Assembly: GCA_963970005.1 (NCBI GenBank)
Contig: CAXAMN010028983.1
Span: 392,339-456,338 of the forward strand
Source: Durusdinium trenchii
Taxonomy: Eukaryota > Sar > Dinophyceae > Suessiales > Symbiodiniaceae
DNA length: 64,000 nt
Direction: 5' to 3'
A model generated the notes under the pieces. That model saw only the letters and a list, made by a program, of their open reading frames with translations, ran no database searches and had not been told where the DNA came from. The first letter of the stretch is position 1. Every line of letters begins with the position of its first letter. The translations under genes were made by a program, and so were the position numbers. Below are positions 24,801 through 32,006 of this stretch, one piece after another.

Positions 24801-27800
24801 TGTCAAAGCTGCCATCGCCGCTTGAGTCCCGACACACCCAGCACTCTTGAGTCCCCCGAAGCCTAGGGGATCATCTTGGGCAGCCGCGTTCTGAAAGTAG
24901 GCATAGGCGCGGTCCTAGCATCTTGCAGCCGAAATCCAGAAGTTTCCCAAGAGAACGGATCTGGGAAGACCTTATAGGGACTTTCTGATGAGCCGGCCTT
25001 CTTCTATCTCAAGATCAATCTGGTCATATGGTCAAAACAAGTGAGAGGCCTTCAAGCATGGGTTTCATGCCTCGCTTTCAAAAAGGAATTGTACAGTATA
25101 GGGACTGGAAAATGTCCAAGGACGGTGAAGTCATCGTTTTCTGGCTCCATACGGGTGTGCAAAATAGGGAGACCTCACAAGCGTTCCGACTCCCTTCGCG
25201 AAATACACCACAACTACCCAGCCAGGGGCGAAAAAGACACACCCATAGTTGGCTCCATCTGGCTCCGGCTCCATGGTCTACGGTCACTTGGGGGCACGAT
25301 TGCGTCATTCGTTGCAAGAGAAACACCCATACCAGATCTGTTACGATCCGAGAGGCCAAGTCTTTGTGAACGCCCAGGCCTAAGCCTCGGCGAAGCGAGG
25401 CGTTGGCGAGGCGTGGCTTACACGGTGTGGGTCTTCCAGGACTGGCTTGGGCTGTTAGAGGAATGGCCGGGGCAAGCGAGTTTATCTGAGTTTATATAAA
25501 GCGGATATTCCCGGGAGATCTACAAGCAAATATCAGTGTTACTTACCAACTGGTCATAAATAAACATCAATGGTAACAGAAACGCGGGTGGATTTGAAGC
25601 TTCAGGTGACCAAAAACGAGTTGTTTGTCTCGGACATTCCTATTTTCGATGATTCTCAGGCGGTGCCTTTTCAGGAAAAAAGTGCTTTGTCTCGCAGGAA
25701 ACATTTACTGTCTGTAGAATGGACTGTAGGGGGGGCGACTCCTTAGGGGAGGCGCGTGTTGGTTAGGGAGAGGCGCGTGTTGGTTGGGAAGGTTCAATAC
25801 GATCTTGAAACTAGCAAACAGATCCTTACGAGCCACGCGAGTTACTAGGGACGGAGAGTCGGCTGACACGGTAGGAACAAAACAACCGATGGGGAATCAA
25901 TAGAGGTTTTGCACACAGATAGGAACAAAACTGATGGGGATGGCAGAACCCCTAAAAATTCTTAAGACCAAAAGTCTAAGACCAAATTGATCGATTGTTT
26001 AAGACCAATTACAGTAAAACAAATCTTTAAGAAACTGATTGATGATTGTTTAAGACCAAAAGTCGGCGGATCGAGCGACCGAGCTGTTTTCAGTCCACTC
26101 GCACCACGACACCCCTGATATCCCGCGCTGCGCAGCCAAGTGGGCCAAGGAGCTGTACATGTAGCCTGGGCGAGGATGTTTTTGCATGTAACCCAAGCTG
26201 GGATCACTTCTGAGTGGGTCAGCTCCTAGAAGTACCTACCCTGACTTCATCCTAGGTGATGTTCTGGACCTTCATTCTTCGACCATCGGGGCAGGTCACC
26301 CCGGGATCAGTTTCGGCCGAGGGACCTAGCAGCCCCCGTGCACCGGGATGCTGCTGTTGGATGGCCGTGTGCAGAAAAGTCTTCGCTCGGGAGAAGTCTT
26401 GGGCAAAGCCATCCTAGGCACCCAGCAAATGGCGGAGCGTTGCGATCGACGCGGTGGGTTGGAGAGAAGGGTTCTGGCTTTCCTCAGGTGAAAAATGGGG
26501 TCCGATTCAATTTGGGCGAAAGACAGGTTGGATACACTGGACCAAATGGACCCAGATCTTTGTTTATATAAACAGCATTGAGATGTTTCACCGGGGGCTA
26601 GGAGCATGCTGCTTGGATTCGATCTAATCCGTGGGAATCCGTGGGATTTGATGCGGGGATCACTGACGGGCCCGAAGTTTTGCTGTGTGAATGGCTTGGA
26701 GCTCTTATCAATTGATCTTTCGTGAGCGAAGAATGGAAGAGCGTTGCAGAGTATGCAGAGTATCAAAGTGCCAGCTTTGCGTCTTCCTTCAACAAGGCCT
26801 CTTTTTTGAGACGGTCTTAGCCGCCCTGATACAGCTCTAAGATCGCATGCTTCTCTCATCACTGAGCCACCCTGACGATGCCAAGCAAATATCGCTTGCC
26901 AACCTCACTGTGCACAAATACTGTTCTGTTGTGCGGGCAAAATAGCAGACAAAGCCCACAAAGGAGAAACAAAGAAGAAGCCTGCCTCACCATTCCTTTA
27001 CAACGGCCTAATTTTCAGAAGGTTGCAGTTCTTATCTTTCTTCACCAGTAGGAGGACATCCTCCTCTTTGTTTTTCTTCCACAGCACCAAGCTCAGCCCA
27101 GCACAGCAGCTGCAACATTGGCATCGCCGCCTAGGTGACGATGGAAACAACCAAAGGCAGCCCAGACCGCTTTTGGCCCTTTTCTTTCACGGTGCTGGAG
27201 GCTTTGAGATGTTTTCAATTGTGGCTTGTGTCCGCTTAAAGAAGAAGGAAAGACCTGCCAGGCGAGCACCGACCTTGCAAAGAGATTTCACGAGCACATC
27301 CCCGACCACTTGCTGGCAGTGAATCCACTTCATGTTAAAGTGGCCACCTTCATCGAAGGATGACCTCAAAGAGTCCGCCCCCCAACTGGACCGTGCGACA
27401 GTCTCGCCATGGGTGTTGTGTCCGAGCCACTCGCTGCAATCTCCAGGAAGCCCAACTTCTGGCGGAAAGCAACGCAGTGGAATTGGGGATTCTGGGTGAA
27501 CCTGGGAGATCTAAACCAGGAGTCGGGGTGGTGTTTGGTCCCATCCAGTGAGTGGATGTTCTGGGCACCCCTAACCTCCATTAAGCACCCCTTTGTGACT
27601 GCTGGTGTATATATATATATATATATATATATATTGCATATATATGATGAACTATGGGAGAAGCTATGACCTTGAAGTACTGTGAAAGATCGTCCGCAGA
27701 TGCGAAAACAGCAACTTTGGAAGTGGTTGTCTGGAGGCTTCCCTTCCTTCAACAGCCTTGGAAATACCTCACAGACATCACAGACAACGCAGATAGACTC

Positions 27801-30800
27801 CGGCAATGGACCCCTCCAAAAGCGAGGTTCCTCCACAATCCAATGCTTTGGAGGTCCAGTTTGAGTCATCAAATTGTGTGATGTGACATGCTCGGATAAC
27901 CGCACGAGCTGATTGATCTACCAGTCACGATGTGAACCTTTGCCAGAAAGGGTACTTTACGATCTTTTAAGCCCTCCGGGCTGAGTTGGCTCAAAAATTC
28001 CTCGCAACATTTGAGTCTCAGAGGACATGAGTGCAGCAACTCCTTCAAAACGAAAATTACACCCAACTTGGCCAGGCGTCCCAAGAAACCCGAACACTTT
28101 CTCTTTTTCCAGCCTTGTGGTGGATTTTCAAGAAGAAGCGGCAGACGTCATCAAGCATGTCCAACCACTATTGAACTATATATATATATATATTGGTCCG
28201 TTGAGCTCCGAAGAAGGTCAAACATGTGAAGGCCCCAACAACCAAGTGAATCACGTGATCAGTTATCTCGGAGTCGAGTTTTTCGGGGTTTGTCCAGTGA
28301 CATATCTTTTTGGTTTTCGTGCCGTGGAAGATCCCAGGTTTTCAGGTTCAATCTCAGTCTTGGGACCAAGAAGCGTCCCCATCCTCCGTATCCCTCACGT
28401 CCGTCAAAACGCGAAGAAGCGCACGGAGAAGCTCATCTGCTGCCGATCGCTCTCCACACCAAGCCTTCCACAGAAAAGCTCACCCCATCTGGTGCAATGT
28501 TCCAAAAACCAGGGGTTCCATTCTCCGTTTCATGCCCAAGCTCGCAATTGGTTCCGTTTTCCAAAATCCATGAAGTGCCGGTTTGATGCCGGTTGGTAAC
28601 CGTTCCACTCTGAAAAGCATCCGGGCCAATTCACCCGTTGGACGACCTTGGCCTCGGCCCGTCCACTCGGCCTCACGAGCTCCACGGCCTGCGGCATCCC
28701 GGCAGAGTAGACCTCTGCCACCTCCCGCGCGACCTGCCGGGGCCCGCCCTGTTGGTGTGTGGCATCCGCGAGAAAAATCCGGCTGGTGAACCTGGGGGCC
28801 GTAGATGGGCCTTTGTTTGGGGCCCGGTGAAGTTGGCTTTCATGATCTTTTTATGATTTGGTGGTGGGATATGAAGACAGCCCCAGCCTGATAAAGGAGG
28901 GGATTTGGCATGTTGGGCGAACAGCTACAACCCGTCAGATTTGTATGCTACAGTACCCCTTGACAGACCCACAAGCATGCGTGAGGGCGGCCCGACATTC
29001 CCCAAAACCAAGAAGTTGAACACAATGTCGGGTCATCTTTGACATGCTACAAAATGGACATGGGCGTGTGGCTCAAAACTCACCCCAGCACAGCGACGGT
29101 CCGACCGTCCAACCAAAAGAAGAAGAAGAAGAAGAAGAAGCGATTCACCCAGACTCAATCCTGGCGGGGGCATCTACGCATATCTACAAGAATCCATGGT
29201 TTTCACCTCCAAAACGATGGGTTTCCTGCTCCAATGTCTCCCCGGTTCTGTCCCATCCACACGAGCTTTCTCCCGGACGTGATCCGGACACGAGCTTTCT
29301 CCGCCTCAATGTAATTCAGCGCCGCAGTGCTGCAGCTCTTTGGCACAGACAAGCCTTCACTGTGCCTGGGACGTGCCAAGTCCACGAATGGGCAGAGAGA
29401 GAGAGAGAGACACACACACACACCCTTAGCTGTAGCTGTTTGATGCTGTTTTTGGTTGCTTGCCGGAGAGTTTGTGGGGAAGATAGAATCACTCGGTTGA
29501 GCACTCATCCATGCCTGGATCTGGTCGTAAAATGCATGGTGTCGTGTGGCATTTCATGCTTCAACCAAAAGCTCATCCACAGAAACGTCATGAACCGGGC
29601 TCCGCGCCTGTAGCCCATGGCCTCAGGAACAAAAATGCCCAGATCCTGCAGCTCTGTATGCCCTTGCAAGCTAGTGACTAGTGATGACTAGTGTAGGATT
29701 TGATGGATGTTTGATGTTTTTTGATGTTTGCGTCATCATGTCACCTTTAATCGTCTCATCTATGTCTATTACTGTATAGTTTGATGTTCTATCATAGTCA
29801 CCGTTCCGCTCCCGGTCTTCTGAAAGATGCCATCACTCTTTCTCGGCCCAAGGTGCCATCAGAGCGCCATGATGCTTCACCACCGATGCGGCATAGAGAT
29901 AGAGAACGCTGAGGCCCTGAAGCCGGCCCGCGTGTAGGAGAGGCACCCAAGTACCACCAGTGTGTACTTCACTTTCTACATTCTGCCTGCCCCCAGTTAC
30001 CAACGAAGTCACCCAGGTAGGTTGGATAATGATGTTCCTCATCAGTAAGTGTAGTCTTTGAAGATCCAGCAGCTACCTACCCGACCTACCACCCACGCCA
30101 ACTCAGCCCCTCGGCACTCTGGCAGTTGTTCGGTTTCTCGACGAAGCGCCATCGAAGCAATCGAAGCTCGGAGGAGCGCCGAGTCGAACGTCGAAAACGA
30201 CGGGAGCGTTCGATGGGAGCGGAGCTGCCACCCGTGGTCTACCTCAAGAGCTATGTGGGACGCCCTTGAGATGTGTAAGAATCGGGTCCTTCTTGATGGC
30301 AGCCTCAAGATGTAACAGGTAGGTGGGCTGCAAGATTAAGATACACTATGTACTTAAGGTCCCAAAAAGATAGAATATCAATGATATCATCACCTCTGCT
30401 ACAAATCCTGGTAAACACGGTAAGGCTACTTGAGGATCAATAGAAAGCGTAGATGAATATGGATGAATCAAGCCTTTCCCTTCACCTCCAAGGCAGGGCC
30501 TCGTTCTTGTGCAGTTCCTCAGGATCATCCTGCGACAAAGGCAGGTAGTTGGACTAACTTGGAGCTGACAAGTCACGTTGGGACACAGTGCTATATTGAG
30601 CTGCATTGTGCTGTCTTTTCCTAGAAAAATGCTCATCCTCGAGTTCTTTTCACCAACTCAACACTGCAAAAGGCACAGGTTTTACCATCAAACTCCTTCT
30701 TTGTGACCCCGCATCTTCGTTGAGTCCTCCAAGAGGTTCGCAAAAAGGACTCCAAGCGCGTATTGCGCTTCAGGATCACCCACATCAGCCGCCGCCTGGA

Positions 30801-30954
30801 GGTCCCACCATGGTTCACTTGCTGGAACAGCTCCTTTCCAGGAAGCCCTCAAAGTGACTGGCCCAGGATGTTTGAGGTTTTTGATGTGCAGCTGGTCTCT
30901 CAAAGTGCTTTTGTGACCTTCTTCAGGTATGACTGACTGATCCGCAAAGCTCAC
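1..30954 (-). CDS. SEL1L/Hrd3-like Sel1-repeat protein, over 20 exons, spanning the left half
   Basis: SEL1L/Hrd3 is the Sel1-repeat scaffold of the ER Hrd1 ubiquitin-ligase complex in ER-associated degradation. Exons below are colinear with human SEL1L from its middle repeats to near the end, including VPKSCSTAALNY (SEL1L V.KSCE.AL.YY), HLNGIGTVRNCKMAVELLK (HASGTGVMRSCHTAVELFK), LAEAGHE + VAQMNVAQLLD (LAEQGYEVAQSNAAFILD) and ELRLGDFAYYG (IKLGDYHFYG). No repeat is covered twice, so one gene is the simplest reading. The consequence is that two complete same-strand genes (17148-11436 and 7912-6935) lie in its introns. The start may be the ATG at 30954, in frame with the first Sel1 exon, but earlier exons are possible. 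No signal peptide was recognised. Alternative: two Sel1 genes, each missing half. Exon coordinates are in the block entries. Confidence 0.7.
125..1030. other. No gene seen
   Basis: Between two candidate exons; probably intron. ORFs here run on both strands without protein-like composition or family motifs. Confidence 0.4.
1031..2437 (-). CDS. SEL1L-like block 4 (near the C-terminus)
   Basis: Two exons fit the end of the repeat region. The first is about 2360-2437 (PWPVVFTAKEQKRIQAGLGM, like LASEQQHSAQAMFNLGYM), starting with GC so that it completes the glycine codon left at 5920. The second is about 1031-1101 (SAELATERSEAHLAALVML, like YDMAAEASPDAQVPVFLAL). Their 3' ends are uncertain because GC- and GA-type donors are frequent in the G-rich sequence, and an exon between them is probably missing. 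Confidence 0.4.
2438..5919. other. Intronic or unassigned, 3.5 kb
   Basis: Probably the SEL1L-like intron between 5920 and 2437, whose phases match directly. A minus frame at 3742-3897 (AHGADAHLGGVDAVTWLFA) and one at about 4440-4560 look slightly coding-like but have no partner exons. I would not call them. Confidence 0.4.
5920..18926 (-). CDS. SEL1L-like block 3 (five exons, introns holding two other genes)
   Basis: Exons: 18836-18926 ARERLLAGYTGVEERQREGL; 10459-10480 LAEAGHE (22 nt); 9656-9685 VAQMNVAQLL (30 nt); 6337-6423 WAQRHYELSAEQGNAFSELG; 5920-5950 ELRLGDFAYY (31 nt). In human SEL1L the same residues run without a break: ERLMTAY...LAEQGYEVAQSNAAFILD...ALLHWNRAASQG...IKLGDYHFYG. Donors are GT (18836), GC (10459), GA (9656, TTG|GACTCC), GT (6337) and GC (5920). 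The 18836-10480 intron (8.4 kb) contains the ankyrin-SPRY gene. The 9656-6423 intron (3.2 kb) contains the intronless ankyrin gene. Confidence 0.68.
6935..7912 (-). CDS. Intronless ubiquitin-like + ankyrin-repeat protein (325 aa)
   Basis: A single ORF from ATG 7912 to TGA. Residues 1-85 form a ubiquitin-like N-module (MALVVRWAASGEEVARF, VKALKLELQCRLSTSRFRLR, PLELKLVVLSCLP). From about residue 88 seven ankyrin repeats follow, for example SALHTAAEHGHLEVVRTLLE, SPLHCASIGGYTEVTRLLLQ, SPLHWAAEKGHPEVVRLLVE, TSLHFAARNGNLESVRLLVD and TPLQLASLNGHTELMCFLL. Ankyrin repeats bind other proteins; the partner is unknown. This domain pair is common in dinoflagellate genomes. It sits inside the SEL1L-like intron 6424-9655 on the same strand. 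The absence of introns suggests a retrocopy, but no poly-A tract or spliced-leader relic was seen beside it. Confidence 0.93.
   Translation of the reverse strand: MALVVRWAASGEEVARFDTSAFQALQETGGRTVKALKLELQCRLSTSRFRLRLVRQQDCVEMHDQELLAVPLELKLVVLSCLPPDEEQDELFILACQEGCLEEVERCLQRPQDPNTLDDGWSALHTAAEHGHLEVVRTLLEAQACCNTAHGGISPLHCASIGGYTEVTRLLLQTKVSCDQVTSGRGASPLHWAAEKGHPEVVRLLVEARASCDLSTTDDGSTSLHFAARNGNLESVRLLVDARASLNRTTTDGDMTPLQLASLNGHTELMCFLLTSRASCHVAAKDGRTPVQLAMEHDDVELVLCVMQDAFKLKRPRTDGAENHA
7913..9625. other. Intron sequence upstream of the ankyrin gene
   Basis: No supported gene in 1.7 kb. It would hold the promoter of the ankyrin gene if that gene is transcribed separately. No TATA-like or spliced-leader signal was recognised close to 7912. 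Confidence 0.4.
9871..9945 (+). repeat. Two-copy 39-bp tandem repeat
   Basis: The unit tactgtatctctaccaacag... starts at 9871 and again at 9910. The two copies are almost identical over 35 nt. It lies in the intron just 5' (minus sense) of the VAQMNVAQLL exon. Confidence 0.9.
11436..17148 (-). CDS. Ankyrin-repeat + SPRY protein (11 exons, about 534 aa, complete)
   Basis: Start ATG 17148 (MASRLLSALRKGHDTLLEAL). Exons 17083-17148, 16304-16506, 16006-16057, 15179-15298, 14043-14219, 13754-13909, 13208-13386, 12860-13005, 12192-12436, 11843-11936 and 11436-11601 (TAA). The ankyrin part includes VETLVSHGADFRSLSG, GRTPLMNAVFAP, VLLRHGADAAYAGEDG, GPLFLAAQENSETSVKALL, ECAARFGFLRVLKLLL and LTLAQEAGHSDVERILL. 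The SPRY part includes DSFYYEVLVEE, LDLLVALGFA, GTYGLHSDDGLLQ, KKGSTVGMG and LYPLVGADRPAVLLVNLGAF in SPRY order, then a basic tail. Likely a two-domain binding adaptor, perhaps for a ubiquitin ligase. Phases agree everywhere except 14043|13909, which is one base off (missing microexon, odd splice, or assembly error). Donors are mostly GT, with GC at 13754 and GA at 12192 and 11843. Nested in a SEL1L-like intron. Confidence 0.85.
14551..14576. repeat. AT microsatellite
   Basis: Run of ta/at repeats in an intron of the ankyrin-SPRY gene. Confidence 0.9.
15787..15893 (+). repeat. (TGA)n microsatellite with an assembly gap
   Basis: About 100 nt of tga/atg triplets with ten N at 15837-15846. The ORFs over it (poly-Met, poly-Ile) are artefacts. 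The true length is unknown because the gap lies in the repeat. Confidence 0.97.
17149..18835. other. Intron sequence 5' of the ankyrin-SPRY gene
   Basis: It should contain the ankyrin-SPRY promoter if that gene is transcribed separately. A minus frame at 18217-18423 is open for 68 codons after an acceptor (CCTCTTCAG), with AIAEELNRAEQMARRSNWKK inside. It is suggestive but has no partner exon and fits neither neighbour. Confidence 0.35.
18969..19064. repeat. Long near-perfect hairpin (39-nt arms, 18-nt loop)
   Basis: The left arm 18969-19007 and right arm 19026-19064 are reverse complements over 39 nt with one mismatch; the inner 32 bp are perfect. The loop is 19008-19025. It lies 42 nt upstream (minus sense) of the SEL1L-like exon 18836-18926, within intron sequence. 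It resembles a miRNA-type precursor or a very short inverted-repeat element. Confidence 0.97.
19619..19742 (-). CDS. Unknown 3' exon within a SEL1L-like intron
   Basis: After acceptor CACCACAAG the frame is open for 40 codons to TAA: FCLSITFTAAISFVFN, then TDPAKVGELEDYVADLEALL and a basic end. A hydrophobic stretch is followed by a short coiled-coil-like helix. It lies in the intron 18927-22544. Weak partner candidates on the same strand are 21371-21505 (SAFLCWAAITLLPGHG, donor GAG|GTTGGG) and about 20490-20600. If real, this would be a third nested gene. Confidence 0.4.
21208..21277. repeat. Small element with 14-nt terminal inverted repeats
   Basis: ccccaaatagatgg at 21208-21221 and its exact reverse complement at 21264-21277, with a 42-nt spacer. 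Part of the spacer and right arm (aatgcattg...ctatttggg) recurs at 24351-24386, so it may be a short dispersed repeat. Confidence 0.75.
22545..26165 (-). CDS. SEL1L-like block 2 (six exons)
   Basis: Exons: 26113-26165 YMYSSLAHLAAQRGISG; about 24834-24914 DRAYAYFQNAAAQDDPLGF; 23630-23687 AFDHFNRSAQRGNADGMLL; 23117-23138 GVGLEQI (22 nt, GA donor, less sure); 22896-22940 YTQALDRGHTPAAY; 22545-22615 LAVMHLNGIGTVRNCKMAVE. These are Sel1 repeats of the A..YF..AA..G...A...LG type. Phases fit across 27098|26165, 26113|24914, 23630|23138|22940 and 22896|22615. One Sel1 stretch between 24834 and 23687 seems short, so a further small exon may be missing there. Confidence 0.68.
24351..24386 (+). repeat. 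Dispersed short repeat related to 21246-21280
   Basis: Shares aatgcattg(g)aaaaccgt and atctatttggg with the 21.2 kb element, but the left inverted repeat is not seen here. Confidence 0.6.
27098..30954 (-). CDS. SEL1L-like block 1 (first seven recognised exons)
   Basis: Exons: 30727-30795 AAADVGDPEAQYALGVLFA (frame open upstream to ATG 30954); 29857-29916 SVLYLYAASVVKHHGALM; 29608-29621 AMGY plus two bases (a 14-nt microexon); 29305-29359 EGLSVPKSCSTAALNYIE; 28672-28733 VAREVAEVYSAGMPQAVEL; 27255-27433 ending VVGDVLVKSLCKVGARLAG; 27098-27130 GDANVAAAVLG. All phases fit. Donors are GA (30727), GC (29857, 29608, 29305, 28672, 27098) and GT (27255). The start of exon 27433 is the least certain; its frame is open to about 27501. 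The order ALM-AMGY-SEGLSVPKSC matches the human MALGYR...GVPKSC stretch, which is why the 14-nt exon is believed. Confidence 0.7.
27606..27634. repeat. AT microsatellite
   Basis: About 28 nt of ta repeats, upstream of the exon ending at 27255 in the SEL1L-like gene. Confidence 0.9.
29117..29140 (+). repeat. (GAA)n microsatellite
   Basis: Eight gaa triplets in a SEL1L-like intron. The lysine-rich or glutamate-rich ORFs over it are artefacts. Confidence 0.9.
29397..29422 (+). repeat. (GA)n(CA)n microsatellite
   Basis: Compound dinucleotide run just upstream (minus sense) of the 29305-29359 exon. Confidence 0.9.
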
Positions 30955-31154
30955 TATGTGGGTCCTTCAGACTCCAAACTGGTGAAGATGATCAAATGGA
31001 CCTATATAGTTTCAGCACAGAACTCTGCCGACACCCAAGAAAAAACAAAAACTAAACAACAGACATCAGAAGGGCCACTCAGGGGGATCTGAAATATCAC
31101 GTGCACGTGCAACATGTACAAAACACTGCAAATTAGACTATAGCCATCTATAGC

Positions 31155-31307
31155 CTATGATGTCCTCCTTGACTCCTTCTTCAACAAGAATTTATTGTCT
31201 TGATCCACGTCGTTCAAGGCCTGGAAGCTTCTCATGGCTTCTGGCAAGTCGCGTTCCACCTGAAGCGTTCCCCAGTCGGAGGGCCGAAGTTGAAGCCAAA
31301 CGGTTGA
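31155..31307 (-). CDS. Unknown 3' exon
   Basis: Open for 50 codons before TAG, after an AG acceptor (TGTACGTAG). Residues include WLQLRPSDWGTLQVERDLP and ALNDVDQDNKFLLKKESRR. Amino-acid use looks protein-like (acidic and aromatic residues, low cysteine). It sits between the stop of the GTPase gene and the first SEL1L exon. An upstream minus frame at about 31419-31660 (LLGGCEEAPCQTLRGELQLT) could belong to it. The family is not recognised. Confidence 0.4.
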   Translation of the reverse strand, partial: STVWLQLRPSDWGTLQVERDLPEAMRSFQALNDVDQDNKFLLKKESRRTS

Positions 31308-32006
31308 CTACGTACATCTTCTCATCTGTTTGATCCATTTCAAGAGATATCACATCTGACAGGCCGATTCAAAAAGTGAATCGCACGAATCTCTCCACTC
31401 GGGTGCCCTCCCAGGTGGTCACGAGCCCATTTGGGACACTTCCAATGTCCATCCACCATCCATCCACTTCTTCTTGGAGCCTTTCCCCGGCTCGTTCGCC
31501 ACGCCCACCACCGCCGTCCGCCACGGCCGCCCGACGTCCGCCGGACGCCACGGTTCGCCACACCCGGCCTCCAAGCCGGTGAGCTGCAGCTCCCCACGCA
31601 AGGTCTGGCAGGGCGCCTCTTCGCAGCCTCCGAGGAGCGACCGAGGACGGGTGGGTTTAGCCCGCCCGAGCCGATCTCTCGGTCCGGGATCCCGGGGTTT
31701 GGTGATGTTCATTGGACTGCTGGTTCATTGTGCCCGACCGGGGTTCGGTGATGTTTGTTTCATAAATCTGCTGGGGATGGCAGAGAGTGCTTGACATGAG
31801 AAGATGCATTCTATGCCTGTGATCCTGTCTGCAAAAGTCTACTCTCGAGTCACTGGGGTGCCACAACAATGCCCCAACTGGGAAACAACCAAAGCCCTGG
31901 TGTAACTACTTACTACGCATTTCCCGATCTTTGATGCAGCGTGAACAGAAATGCCTGCTGAGAAAATCTGACCATTTTTGTCGCTGTCTGAAATCACCAG
32001 CTGTCC

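Noticed and set aside
26094..26164. Plus-strand exon-like frame (SHHDTPDIPRCAAKWAKELY then stop) after a good acceptor
   Set aside because: The opposite strand reads as the SEL1L-like exon that fits both neighbours in phase, so the plus frame is its shadow.
26326..26862. Minus ORF of 178 codons
   Set aside because: No Sel1 or other motif, does not fit phase with neighbouring SEL1L exons; probably chance.
27255..27501. Possible retrotransposon RNase H C-terminus (NMKWIHCQQVVGDVLVKSL)
   Set aside because: The same frame joins in phase to GDANVAAAVLG as a SEL1L-like exon, which explains it better.
30042..30308. GC-rich frame with ALLRASIASMALRRE resembling a Sel1 stretch
   Set aside because: The exons 29857-29916 and 29608-29621 fill that position with correct phases; this stretch then has no place.
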